NCBI GenBank assembly: GCA_029582155.1
Contig: CM055903.1
Location: 39,787,353 to 39,851,352, forward strand
Source of the DNA: Panopea generosa
Taxonomy: Eukaryota > Mollusca > Bivalvia > Adapedonta > Hiatellidae
Direction: 5' to 3'
DNA length: 64,000 bases
The position numbers were made by a program, and so were the translations under genes. The notes under the pieces are model-generated. The model searched no databases, was not told where the DNA came from, and worked only from the letters and a program-made list of their open reading frames with translations. Each line of letters starts with the position of its first letter. The first letter of the stretch is position 1. Positions 24,427 through 34,782 of this stretch are shown piece by piece.

Positions 24427-24531
24427 GGTTCTACCTAGGAAACGGATTTAAAAATGCGTTTAGCGTTATTTCCAATCGCACTAAAATAAACTAAAAGATG
24501 ATCAGCACATTTTATTTTAAGAGCTCATATT

Positions 24532-25084
24532 TGAATGAATGAATAAGTGAATGAATGAATGAATGAGAATGAAAGTGAAAATGAGAATGAAAATGAATGA
24601 ACGAACGAACGAACGAACGAACGAACGAACGAACACACACATGAATGAATGAATGATTGATTGATTGAATGAATGAATGAATGAGAATAAGAGTGAAAAT
24701 GATAATGAGATTGAATGAATGATCGAATGCACACATGAATGAATGAATTATTAATTGATTGATTGATTGTTAGATTGAATGCTAAATGAATGAATGAATG
24801 AATGAATGAACGAACGAACGAACGAACGAACGAACGAACGAACGAACGAACGAACGAACAAACGAACGAATGAACGAATGAATGAATGAGAATAAGAGTG
24901 AAAATGATAATGAGAATAAATGAATAATCGAGTGAATGAAAGAACGAACACATGAACGAATGAATGATTAATTGATTGATTGATTGATTGAATGAATGAA
25001 TGAATGAATGAAAGAATGAATGAATGAATGAATGAATGAATGAATGAATGAATGAATGAATGAATGAATGAATGAATGAATGAA
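24532..25084. repeat. Tetranucleotide microsatellite block
   Basis: Long runs of gaat, gaac, gatt and related 4-mers, including pure (gaac)n near 24600-24632 and 24807-24870 and (gaat)n near 24990-25084. Interruptions such as gagaataagagtgaaaatg recur at 24683 and 24889, which suggests duplication of longer blocks. Serine/phenylalanine-rich open frames through it have no coding meaning. Confidence 0.95.
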
Positions 25085-25190
25085 TAAATGAAGTTTAACG
25101 GCGAACCGGCACATAAGACTATATGTCACCGGCATGAAGAAATGCTCCTGGCCCACTCTCCATGTACAAAAACAATTTAACATACAGATT
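25085..25190 (-). mobile_element. Retroelement 3'-end-like fragment abutting the microsatellite
   Basis: Read on the minus strand it ends gccgttaaacttcattc and then enters the (attc)n tract, like the SINE at 60701-61042, which ends gacgttaaatattcaatc before a (caat)n tract. A retroposon end that seeded the microsatellite is inferred. Confidence 0.4.
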
Positions 25191-25684
25191 AAAAAAAAAA
25201 CATCAACACATACATATGCAGAATAAGCCTAGAACCTTGATACCTACATAAAAGTAGAACTTTAGCAAATTCTATCCAATATTTAATTTTTCGCCTCTTA
25301 TTACATGCATGATTTACAGTGGTCATCCTTGAAATGGACATGACAACCACTTAGAGGATGCCTGCCGATCAGTGATCCTGTAATTAGCCTGGCACCTCAT
25401 GGGAAATGTTAATCAAGGAATATGCTCGCTTACTTCTATAGTATATTAGAATGATTGGTTTTAGAAAAATAACGCGTACATAAAGATTTACTCAACCCAT
25501 ATACACTTTTATTCGCCCACAGCATTATCTACACTTTAAAGTACAAAATATACAAAAATACTTAATCGAAGTCAATAATATTTCCGTGACAACACGTTTA
25601 TAACAAAAAAACTCCTATACCATAACTAAACGATGTGGGTTCTATCCCCAGTAGGTCCGTTATAAAATAAGTTAAATATGAAAC
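25191..25684. other. Intergenic sequence, no feature recognised
   Basis: No gene or repeat recognised. Confidence 0.4.
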
Positions 25685-26068
25685 AGCAAATGCTTCCTTC
25701 GGGTAGTCGCATAACGAGGGCTATAAATAATCCTTGTTTCTTCTTCTTTAAAAAATCCTTATGTTAATGCTCATTTTTTATTTAAATGTCATTATTCATG
25801 TAGTTTGAACATTTTGAAAGCATTGTCATGTTTGAATTGGAAATTAAGGTATGAATACATGCTTTCGGAAGTCTACTTTCACTTTGTCAACAGTGTGCAC
25901 ACTGAAAAGAAAAAAGAATTCTTCGATGACACATGGCCCCTATTTTTCTCATGTTTTGGAATGCAGAGGTTGACAAATAAAAAAAAAAATTTCTTCTTTC
26001 ATTAGGATCTCTCTATGAATGACAAGCATGCAAACTTTTTTATTTATTATAGAATTAAGATGGGTTTT
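25685..26068 (+). mobile_element. MITE-family copy (internal part)
   Basis: Shares ordered blocks with 48019-48727: gggtagtcgcataac, ttataaata, a ttaatgctcattttt stretch, gtctactttcactttgtcaa, gcagaggttgacaaa and tctctctatgaatgacaag. The terminal inverted repeats of the best copy are not present here, so this copy is truncated at both ends. Confidence 0.7.
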
Positions 26069-26284
26069 ACACCTGATATAGCATTGGTCGATCCCTTGCT
26101 ATACGCATAGTGATTCTACAATCTACTTGTATTTATGCCTGGTGCAGCCGCGTGATTAAAAAGGGATCCGGTATATACGTATATACTACAATACGCCTAT
26201 TAAATGGTAGTTAATTGTTCCGTAGCCCCTCGTCTCCGGATGATGGTTTCGTGATATGACTGAGGATTCATTAAAAATCCTTCA

Positions 26285-26288
26285 TTAA
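26285..26288. repeat. Left TTAA target site of the piggyBac-like MITE
   Basis: A TTAA tetranucleotide directly precedes the terminal ccctttac. Its partner is TTAA at 26572-26575. Confidence 0.6.
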
Positions 26289-26300
26289 CCCTTTACTTCA

Positions 26301-26404
26301 TATAGACGCCTTTGGACACCTCTAATATAGACGCCTTTGGACACCTCTAATATAGACGCCTTTGGACACCTCTAATATAGACGCCTTTGGACACCTAATA
26401 TAGA
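26301..26404. repeat. 25-bp minisatellite, four copies
   Basis: The unit tatagacgcctttggacacc plus tctaa is repeated four times, with the last copy shortened. It begins inside the left inverted repeat of the MITE, so it appears to be an expansion of that end. Confidence 0.9.
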
Positions 26405-26453
26405 AAGCTTTGGAATTATTGGGTGAATTATGTTTATTTTAACTGACAGAGTG

Positions 26454-26520
26454 GAAAACAGTGCAGGAAGTGTTCAGATTGCTCGTCACGAGCAATCTGA
26501 ACTCTTCCTGCACTGTTTTC
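26454..26520. repeat. Near-perfect 33-bp-arm cruciform
   Basis: Arms 26454-26486 and 26488-26520 pair at 32 of 33 positions around a single central base; the one mismatch is t opposite t. It lies inside the piggyBac-like MITE. Confidence 0.95.
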
Positions 26521-26575
26521 AAAAGCCTTCTGTGATTGGTGCCGGAAAACGCGTATCTATGGAGTAATGGGTTAA

Positions 26576-27112
26576 GTAACCCTTATTTCCATTTATACAA
26601 ATTAAATCGAAACATATTCGACACTAGCCTGGAATTCGGGATAATATTTTTCATTTGTAAATTTCATTTAGGGGGATACGCCTAAAATTTTGATGGATGC
26701 AATTCCTGAAATATTATTATGTAGTACTTATATTAATTTAGCTAATTTACAGAAAGTTGCAAACGTATTCGCAAAAATAGACTAATCTTCTTTTTTAAAA
26801 ATAACTATAATTGGGCGACTTTGAATGATTATCCTACATTTCACCATGTTCCAATGGAACAAAAAAAGATAACATGCAATTTAAACTACAGCACAAAAAG
26901 AGCATTCATGATTATCCATTGCCTATATTTCGCTAATTAAAGCACGAATTGTAACTGGGCTAATTTAGCCTGTTAAATGTTGAATTATAAACAAATGTTA
27001 TTAACTGCGCTAAAATGAATCACGCGAATTAAACAGTGTGCTACACAACTGAAACATTTTAAAGAAGTTATAAACTTGTTTTAATCGTTAAGACCCTATC
27101 ATTGAACAGCTT
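26576..27112. other. AT-rich intergenic sequence
   Basis: No feature recognised. Confidence 0.4.
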
Positions 27113-27442
27113 TCATATACACTTAATTAACAACTAAGTTGGTACCTTCGCGTCAGATTTCATATACATCTAATTAACAACTAAGTTGGTATTCTTGCGT
27201 AATCTTTCATATAAACCTAATTAACAACTAAGTTGGTATTCTTGCGTGATCTTTCATATAAACCTAATTAACAACTAAGTTGGTATTCTTGCGTGATCTT
27301 TCATATAAACCTAATTAACAACTAAGTTGGTATTCTCGCGTGATCTTGCATATACCCTCAATTAACAACTAAATAGATATTTTCGCGTGATATTTCATAT
27401 TATACACTTATTCACAACTTAATTGGGATTTTCGCGTGATCT
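27113..27442. repeat. 47-bp minisatellite, seven copies
   Basis: The unit contains taattaacaactaagttggt followed by a cgcgtgatctttcatata-like end. The central copies are almost identical and the two outer ones on the right are diverged, as expected for turnover concentrated in the middle. Confidence 0.9.
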
Positions 27443-27559
27443 AAATTATACATGTTTTTATCATGATCATTGTACTTGGACATAAATTAAAAAAATGTGA
27501 AGCTGTAATTAACAATAGTAATACAATAAACATATAATACTGTACATATTGACAAAACA

Positions 27560-27700
27560 ACGAAAGTCAGTCAAGTCGTTATTACGAGTAACTGTGTCGT
27601 AATTACAGAATAGTTATGTAGTAATTACGAGATACATTCGTACCTCTGTCATAATTAAAAGATAACAAAGTCGTAATTACAAGATAGCTAAGTATAACTT
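27560..27700. repeat. Degenerate tandem repeat around cgtaattac
   Basis: The word gtcgtaattacaagata and variants recur about five times at roughly 24-30-bp spacing. Each core is close to a palindrome (gtaattac). Confidence 0.6.
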
Positions 27701-27761
27701 ATTCGTATTTCAAGTGGCACTAACTGGCTTCCGTATAAATCATTTTTCATATAAAAACTTA

Positions 27762-27957
27762 ATTATTTTACTTCGTTTGTGAAACAAGTTTTTACAACTT
27801 AGGCTAATCACGCTCGAAGTCTTCCTGATTAGAACCAGTACTAAGCAAATGCGGAAAAGTGTCTTGCTTAAGGACACCACACATAGACGTGGCGGAGGAT
27901 CGAACCCACGACCCTCCGATCATGAGCTCGGTGCTGTACCACTGGACCACGCGCTCC
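27762..27957 (-). mobile_element. tRNA-derived SINE (family S2), minus strand
   Basis: The minus strand begins ggagcgcgtggtccagtgg (A-box region), then gtgggttcgatcctccgcc (B box), then gtgtccttaagcaagacac and gaagacttcgagcgtgatt. Copies occur at 29786-29953 and 51456-51642 in the same orientation. Confidence 0.85.
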
Positions 27958-28239
27958 ATATAAACATTTGACGATGGTATTTGACCTAGGTCTATTTTTC
28001 ACGCTTTCAATTATGGTAATGGTTAACATACGGACGTGAAAAAACTTAATTTCTCTGATACAGTAATGTTGATACTGCAGCAGTTTTCCTCATTCCAGAA
28101 TGTCACAATCTAGAGCCTCTACAGCGGATAATAAATACTTCTATTTTATGCCAATTGATGAAATATTTTATTTATTTTATTTAAAGATGCATCACCTTTA
28201 ACTTTCTGTACAGTGAATGATGAAAAGTTTATTAAATCA

Positions 28240-28840
28240 CAGAGAGGAAGGTCCTATTTCAAGATTATGGTTTATTCCGTCATTTTTAGCTCGCTAGGAC
28301 GAAGTCCAATGAGAGCTGTTGCCATGACCCTAGCGTCGGCGTCGACGTCGGCGTCTGTGGACACCAAGGTTAAACTTTTGCGTTTAATTTTAAGATAGCT
28401 ATGCAGCCACTCATTGGATGTGAATGAAACATCGCATGTGTGTTCACCATCATAAATGGAACACACACAGACAAGAACCATAACTCTGGATTGCATTTTG
28501 GCACAGTTATGGCCCTTTTTGGACATAGACACCCAGGGGGGAGCTTTGTTGTCTTCTGACAACTCTTGTTGTTTATCTTGTTTATCAGAATTTCGTTAAT
28601 ACACAGGTCGACATTTTCTGTTTTATTCGTCGATGTTTTAACATAACCTGATACTGGCCAATGAGTGACTTTATCGCGGGCCGCGATTTAGTATTTGGGT
28701 AACAAAAGAATTGTACACTACATAGACAAATACATTACACTCTATTTAAAAGAATATCCATAATATATGATGTTTGATATAAATGTGCAGTTTTACTGCT
28801 AAAATCGAAAAAATATCGACGATATAGGTAAGACCTCTTT
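28240..28840 (+). repeat. Dispersed repeat, copy 2, interrupted by another repeat
   Basis: The left part (gaggaaggtcctatttcaag) and the right part (ccaatgagtgactttatcgc through aaatgtgcagttttactgct) match the continuous copy at 7744-8055. About 300 bp at 28282-28578 are extra. Confidence 0.75.
28282..28578 (-). mobile_element. Insertion inside dispersed repeat copy 2
   Basis: This segment is absent from copy 1. Its minus strand gives a 96-codon open frame with a run of alternating gacgccgacg-type triplets. It looks like an interspersed repeat rather than a gene. Element class unknown. Confidence 0.45.
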
Positions 28841-29785
28841 AATGTCAGTCACTCATACCGCTACTCCTGTTTTGTCAAGATAGTCTCCCTTGGACGAAGA
28901 TTAAATTGGCGGAATGTCGAGCAATACATTTATAGTGAACCGAATATAAAAAACAACATTTTGTTTTACGCATATTCATCCGCGCGAAACACCGAGTGTT
29001 AGATGTTATCGCTTGCGATAAATAATCCGTTTATTAATAAATTGTTCCAGACATTTAGCTTAAAATAAATAAACAAGTTTAATTTTAGTGAATGTTGCAT
29101 ACACTTCGTTTTGAAGTTAGACAAAGTTGTCATTCTCTCACTCTCAGACATATACCATATTCACTAAAACAAACAAAATAAAATATTCTCAGCACATTTA
29201 CAATACATGGGTTAAACCACGCATATATAACATTGATACAAAATTATATTATATTAACACACTTCTAAAATATTTGTTTGTCAAACAGAAATTACTATAT
29301 ACATTTATTCCTGTTGATATCAACCAAGGACTTATATAGAAGTATAGGAAACTTGTACTTCCTGGCTAAATGTTGATAAAATAGCACACAAAGGAATCAT
29401 TATTTGGCTAATGTAAGTTGTATGTAATCTTAGATGTTTAAATATGTTTCGATCACGCAAAATAATCTTGATTTAAAGAGATTGAGGTTTGAAGAAAATT
29501 TCTCGTAATATGCCGTTATTTTAGCTGCAGTATACACATTTTGTAATCAAAAGTACTGCAACAATTTTAAACACAAATTTCTGAGAATGGTATTCTTTTG
29601 ATGAGAATTTCATTCCGCAGTATAATAATTTTGATATGTGTCCCCGAGATGAATGGAACTTATATAATTGAAAACGAGATATTGCGAGATTTTGCGTGAA
29701 TACGCGAGAGTTAAAAAACTCTCAATCAGTTGCCTTTCCTTCTCTTAATAATTCCTTGTATCAACTAATGTTTTTTTCAAGTTTA
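28841..29785. other. AT-rich intergenic sequence, no feature recognised
   Basis: No gene or repeat supported. A 70-codon frame at 29127-29339 is AT-rich and without motif. Confidence 0.4.
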
Positions 29786-29953
29786 AAATGTTTTACTTCT
29801 ATTATGAAACACATTCTTAAACTTAAACAAATCATGCTCGAAGTCTTTCTGAGTTGAACCAGTACTGAGCATATGCGGATAAAGTGTCTGAGGATCGAAC
29901 CCACGATACTCCAATACTGGGTCACTGCTCTACCACTTGACCACACAATCCAC
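29786..29953 (-). mobile_element. tRNA-derived SINE (family S2), degenerate copy
   Basis: The minus strand has gtgggttcgatcctcagac in the B-box position and the family words gaaagacttcgagcatgatt and actggttcaac. It is more diverged than the 27762 copy and lacks the gtgtcctta block. Confidence 0.75.
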
Positions 29954-30301
29954 TAGTTCAAACTTTAGTGTATTCATGCTATTTATACATTTAAAATAAA
30001 AACATTCAACATTCGGACGTCGCGAATTGACCTCAAAGCAGTCAATAAACAGTGATTGCATGACAGGCAATTGTCTTATAGTTCATAACCAAATGAAAAC
30101 GGACCCATTCGATGAACATACAAACTTAAACAAGATAAAGTATTTAATGGACTATTTTGAAATCAGAATCAGAAATTTTAAATGCCTGATTTCTGATCAT
30201 ACGCTTTCATTGATTTCTGGTATATAGTTTCATATGCCTATACTTGCATAAAGTAAATGGTCTCGTTTTACAAAAAACACAACATTTGGATGAAGTTATG
30301 G
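29954..30301. other. Intergenic sequence, no feature recognised
   Basis: A 66-codon frame at 30027-30227 shows no motif. Nothing else is seen. Confidence 0.4.
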
Positions 30302-30834
30302 TTAGTCTATACCAGAACCTGATATCTCCCGAATCATGTCAATTAACCCCAATGAAAGGGCAGAGAATTATATGCCTGTACCACAATTCATAGCAATTGA
30401 ACTCTTACTAAACTGTGACGTCATTCAAACTTTCAGTTGACACAACTGACCAATCAACGTGCCCAAATGTGGCTTTCCCAGCATTACTTTTTAACGGACC
30501 CAATCGGGAGAGCTTATGGTAGAAAACTCTCCTTAACTATTAAGTCCGGCAGTTATATTAAAAACAAAGATACTTTTTTTACTTTCGGAATTTATATATG
30601 ATACGTTTTTTTAAGAATGAGAATTAAGTCTGTAGAGCGGACCGAGCTCTCCCGACTGGGTCCGTTAAATAGTAATATTGGGAAAGGTGAAAGTTCAACT
30701 GAAATGTTAAATGACGTCTCAGTTTAGTAAGCGTTCATTTGCTATGAATTGTGGGACAGGCATATAATTACCTGTTTTTTTCCAGGGGGTTAATATACCT
30801 GATTCGGGAGATATCAGGTTCTCGGATAGACTAA
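30302..30834. mobile_element. 533-bp inverted-repeat element
   Basis: The first about 210 bp (ttagtctataccagaacctg onward, including aattaacccc, tgtaccacaattcatagc, aaactgtgacgtcatt and aacggacccaatcgggagagct) reappear in reverse complement at the right end. The arms are about 80-90% alike and separated by about 90 bp. No coding frame. Target duplication uncertain. Confidence 0.75.
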
Positions 30835-31261
30835 TGAGAGAGAAAAGAAATAAAGATGCACTAGTTCAGTTGGAACATTAAGTCTACCATGAAAGTATGT
30901 TTTACAATTTTAATAAAAATACACAAATACTCGTAAAATAATATATCAAACGAATCACCGGTTTTGGGAATACTTGCCTTGAACTAATACTAAACATAAA
31001 TCGGACGATAACTCATTCACGTTTAACCATGTTATCAAACACATTATCAAACTTCTCTAAAATATTCAAAGGTTTTTGCTAACGTAAAGATACAGAAACC
31101 GTTTTAAAATAAGACATTGTTCAGTTAATAAATAAGACTTTTACCGACCACAGCACTTATAATGTGTTCCTGAAGTTGTTTTTTAACACCCTTTTGTACT
31201 AAATAAAACAATACCTGGATATGATAGAAATGAATACATTTGCATTGCCTTTCAGAATATA

Positions 31262-31443
31262 TAGTTAATCTATCCCAGAGCCTGATATCTCACGAATCAT
31301 GTCTATTAACCCCAAATGAAAAAGCAGGGAATTCTATGCCTGTCCCACAATTCATATCAAATGAGCGGATACTAAACTGTGACGTCATTTAAACTTTCCC
31401 TCACGCAACCGACCATTCAGTGCTCAAATGTGGCATTCCCAAT
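31262..31443 (+). mobile_element. Solo arm of the 533-bp inverted-repeat element
   Basis: Matches the left arm at 30302-30490 in the same orientation (cctgatatctcacgaatcat, attaacccc, tgcctgtcccacaattcata, aaactgtgacgtcatttaaa). There is no opposite arm nearby. Confidence 0.75.
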
Positions 31444-31787
31444 ATCGGTAGTTAAATATTTGATTAGATGCAATGATAAAATTAACCAAGTAATGAAATA
31501 TTTAAACTACACAACATGCTTGTATAAAACACATGATTGTGAATGAAAACTTTATACTGGGCGTCCATTTTCTCCGTCAGGCAGTGCAAATGATTATACA
31601 AGATCACCATTTTAACCATGTCAACATATAACGATTATTTCGTGAATAAATATATAACAATTAAAGTCGAAAAAATTAGGCATACATTTCCATTGCTGTT
31701 TGGTTTGGTCCATACTAATCAATACTCCACCAAATTTCTGTTATGATCTAGGCTCAAACCCGACTTTTAATGTGGGTAAATGATTTG
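31444..31787. other. Sequence downstream of the terminal exon
   Basis: This should hold the 3' untranslated region of the minus-strand gene ending at 31788. No canonical polyadenylation signal on the minus strand was clear; a variant attaaa lies very close to the stop (31766-31771). Confidence 0.3.
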
Positions 31788-32067
31788 TCAGACGAAATAC
31801 AACATCATCCATGACAACCACGTTAACGTCAACATAAGAGTTTGCGGTAAGACTACGTCGCTGTTGTTATGGTCAGAGCTGCTATCCGTGTCCCATCGAT
31901 CATTGTTTATGCCGTTATAGACAGGCTTGTACTCTGGGTTATAGGACGAGAGTTCACAATATGGCGGCATGAGACCTGTGAGTATGGTGAACACGAAATT
32001 TGCAGCCTCACGCCCACAGTGGTATTCTGTCGTGTTGGCAAGACACGTTCTAGCAACCGCATGAAAT
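31788..32067 (-). CDS. Predicted terminal exon: cysteine-rich protein with GPI-anchor-like tail
   Basis: On the minus strand a pyrimidine-rich acceptor (tctattttactccag) precedes a frame that starts with one leftover base and runs 92 codons to TGA. It contains three cysteines (ARTC, YHC, PPYC), an NTT glycosylation sequon, then a polar S/D/N-rich linker and a C-terminal run of about 19 mostly hydrophobic residues (LMLTLTWLSWMMLYFV) reaching the stop. That tail shape is typical of GPI-anchor addition signals. The exon joins in phase to 33006-32895. The likely product is a secreted or cell-surface protein of unknown function. The cysteine spacing resembles the last exon at 45693-45538, which supports a shared domain. 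Splicing is predicted by eye only. Confidence 0.5.
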
Positions 32068-32159
32068 CTGGAGTAAAATAGAAGGTTGATCAGAAAGTGT
32101 TTGAATACAGATATTTTACATATTATACATTGCTATACAGATTCTGAACAGTGCTTCCT

Positions 32160-32620
32160 GGCTTAGATCGATGTGTATATTTGTTTTGTTTGGATCATAG
32201 TGCAAGCTTGTGTAGTCTAAGTTAATGTGTATGCTTTCTAGCAAATGCCAATGCGCATGCTTACTAGCTTGTTTTTAATTAGATCAACACACTTGTCAAT
32301 ATAACTACTTAGTGCCAATACGCATGCTTATTTAATTATAAGTCAATGTTAATTTTTAATTAGATCAATGATTATGTGCAAGCTGTTCTAGATAAAGTCA
32401 ATGTGTATGTGTTCTAGTTAAGATCAATACGGATGTTTACAAGCTAATGTCAATGGACAACAGCTGTTTAAATCAATGAACAAACCCTTTCTAGATAAGG
32501 TCAACGGGCATGTCTTCTATCCAATACTAAGCACAGGCTTATTAGTTCACTCAAACAAATGAACATTAACTGTTTAGATCAGTTGACAAGCTTTTATAAT
32601 TTAATTCAATGCAAGTTCGT
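32160..32620. repeat. Highly degenerate tandem repeat in the predicted intron
   Basis: Words such as gatcaatgtgtatg, gccaatgcgcatgcttacta and aagtcaatg recur at roughly 30-40 bp. It is the same word family as the cleaner block at 33325-33490, so this may be one ancient array broken by the exon and later insertions. Confidence 0.5.
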
Positions 32621-32894
32621 AGCCACACTGATGCAAACGGAGGCACTTGTCTCCTGTAGAATTTGCGAAAATTTAATTTTTGATTTAATATTGTTGTAAA
32701 ACAAAGATAGTTATCCGCAAAATATGAATTACTCTTGCAGCAATATGTGCATATGTCCAGTATTAAAATATATCACAGTACAAAGCAAGCAGTCTTATTG
32801 CCAAGTTTTGGTGTATACTGATATGTTGTGTCTAAAAACTACCATTGTTATATAGGTGTAAACCATAGACACATATAAAATGCAGTTATGTTAC

Positions 32895-33006
32895 CGATTT
32901 GAAAGGCGTAACATTTCAGGAAACCGCAGGGAATGCATTCTAGAAGCTATTTTTCTTTCGGTGGAGCATGTCCCCGTATCCTCTAGCAAGGATGGGATTG
33001 TGCCAC
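32895..33006 (-). CDS. Predicted internal exon of the cysteine-rich/GPI gene
   Basis: On the minus strand: acceptor aattttatag, 112 nt, donor gtaaca. The frame starts with two leftover bases, runs 36 codons and leaves two bases, which fit the single leftover base of the exon at 32067. The peptide begins GTIPSLLEDTGTC and has one cysteine, followed by a basic, helix-prone stretch. The other two frames contain stops. The donor is weaker than consensus. The exon has the same phase pattern (1 in, 2 out) as the exon at 46325-46178. Confidence 0.45.
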
Positions 33007-33148
33007 CTATAAAATTAAACTTTTGCTACGGCCATGCAAAGTGCACGATTTCCAGTTAACGTCACTTCGCATACTTAGTATTACTTACATTAATGAGCAT
33101 CTTTTGTTTAGATCAATATGCAAGTTTTTTCTAGATTAAGTCAATGTA

Positions 33149-33305
33149 CAGTAGAACTTCGTTGGCTCAAACACGGTTGACTGGAACACCGCATGTAGCT
33201 GTAACCACTCATTTGGTCCCGGCCGAATAAACTATTTAGCTAATACAATATTTATCGTTAACTCGAATTATTTTGTCCAATCATGTCGAGTTCGAAGTTT
33301 TACTG
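33149..33305. mobile_element. pogo/Tigger-like MITE, 157 bp
   Basis: The ends cagtagaacttcg and cgaagttttactg are inverted repeats with one mismatch, each flanked by TA. The inner part keeps weak symmetry (ggctcaaac, gtcgagttcg). A TA duplication with CAGT termini is the pattern of pogo-type elements. No coding capacity. Confidence 0.6.
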
Positions 33306-33324
33306 TATATGCTTTCTGATCAAT

Positions 33325-33490
33325 GCCAATGCGAATGTTTACTCCTTTATATCAATGCGCATGTTTACTATTTTATGTCAATGCGCATGTTTACTAATTT
33401 ATGCCAATATGCGTATTTTACTACTTTATGTCAATGAACATGTTTACTACTTTATGCCTATGCGCATTTTTACTACTTGGTGTCAATGAA
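33325..33490. repeat. About 26-30-bp minisatellite
   Basis: Six or more copies of a unit like atgtttactactttatgtca followed by atgcgc or atgaac. The 68-codon frame through it reads as a repeat and is not treated as a gene. Confidence 0.8.
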
Positions 33491-33559
33491 CATGTTTCCA
33501 ATGTAAGGTATTTCTACTAAAAGGCCAGTACGGTCACTTTTTTGGGTTAGGTTAATATA

Positions 33560-33940
33560 TTAAACGGAGCAGCTAACCCGCCATATGCCATTTTATGTAC
33601 GACCATCGCTCCGCCCACTGGCCACGTAACGTTGTTTGTCCAAGTAAATACAATGTACTACAATGTAGTGTTTACTTAGAGACGGTTTGTTTGTCTAAAT
33701 AAATTAAACCAAATAGCTAACCCTCCAGCTGACATTTCAGTTACCTGACATTTAATTTTTTTTTTCAAAAAGTATCAAATCAATTTCCTTGAAATTTAAA
33801 CTTGAATAAGAAGGAACATTTAGGATAAGTAAAATCAATACACGATTGTCCGTAAATATACAAACTTTAGTTGCGCTTCTCAATCTTTTGAGGAAGATAT
33901 TGGAAATGCAAAACTGGCAGGTTAGCTGTACCGTTCAGTT
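33560..33940. mobile_element. Diverged copy of the 48-kb MITE family
   Basis: The end motif cagctaacccgcc at 33570 and a second version, tagctaaccctcc, at 33716 resemble the left terminus of 48019-48727. The right end ggcaggttagctgtaccgtt matches its right terminus. Internal words (gaaatttaaacttgaataag) agree too. About 110 bp at 33598-33706 separate two left-end-like segments, so this is a rearranged or nested copy. Confidence 0.6.
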
Positions 33941-34609
33941 TATGCGTTTTGTTTATTCTCAGTTTGAATTTTGAAAGACTCTTCACAAGTATAATAGTAC
34001 ATTGCATTGATACTACACTATATCTCAAGTTTATATAAGTTTTGCAAAAATAGATGAGATACTTAGAAGTTTCATTCCCCCACCACTTCAAAGTATTCCT
34101 ATGTTACAATCGAAGTCATCTTCCAGACTCATATAGTCCATTTATTTGAACTGAAATTATAAACCATCCTCATATTGATGATATGAGTCAAATATGAGCG
34201 AAGTGGACTGACCGGTTATTGAAGGGAAGATATGTTATGGACCTGAACTGGTCGCTTGTTGAAATTCATTTCGCACCAAATTTCACATGACTAGATATTT
34301 CTTCAGATTTTCATTTAAATAAATTATTTGAAGAAATGTATCATAAAATAAGAATTTACCATTTACACATATTGTGCCTAAATAAAAACCAAGTCCCCTT
34401 ACTGGGTCATATAGAGCTAAGCCCTTTAAACCAATGTGAATCTCCTAGTCGTACAGATAACTCATGCTATATATGAACAATAAGTTGACCTATTCTTGAA
34501 CTGACGACTGTTCAAAATATCAATTTAACACATCTTGCACTCTTCCTGTCCTCTTAAGACTTTGGAGCCGTATATTTGAGAAAAAAAACCACAATAATCT
34601 GGGGTAGGG
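33941..34609. other. Predicted intronic or intergenic sequence
   Basis: No convincing exon seen. If 34860-34783 and 33006-32895 belong to one transcript, the phases require one more exon here, and none could be identified. Confidence 0.3.
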
Positions 34610-34690
34610 ATGGTTAAAACGGCCAACGGCAGACGGACGGCGGACACAGGACGGTCACAAAAGCTAACATGTGAGCACTTGACTTAGATG
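34610..34690. mobile_element. Fragment of an interspersed repeat with gacggacgg motif
   Basis: The words cagacggacggcggacacag and tcacaaaagctaacatg resemble ends of interspersed repeats common in molluscan DNA. The family assignment is from memory. Confidence 0.35.
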
Positions 34691-34782
34691 ATCTTAAAGA
34701 GATACAAAGTTACTGTCCAATAGCAGTGGGCTTATTGTATATTATTAAGTCGACAAAGTCAGCATTTAACATGTAGGTATAC

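Larger units (their letters stand above)
26289..26571. mobile_element. piggyBac-like MITE, 283 bp
   Basis: The ends read ccctttacttcatatagacg and, on the other strand, cccattactccatagatacg: 17 of 21 positions agree. Both are flanked by TTAA. TTAA duplications with termini beginning CCC are the hallmark of the piggyBac superfamily. The interior holds a 25-bp minisatellite and a 33-bp-arm hairpin, and no coding capacity. Confidence 0.65.

Noticed and set aside
24512-25183. Serine/phenylalanine/valine-rich frames up to 142 codons
   Set aside because: Translation of tetranucleotide microsatellites in several overlapping frames.
28272-28562. 96-codon minus-strand frame as a gene
   Set aside because: It coincides with the interspersed repeat inserted in the dispersed-repeat copy and has no domain.
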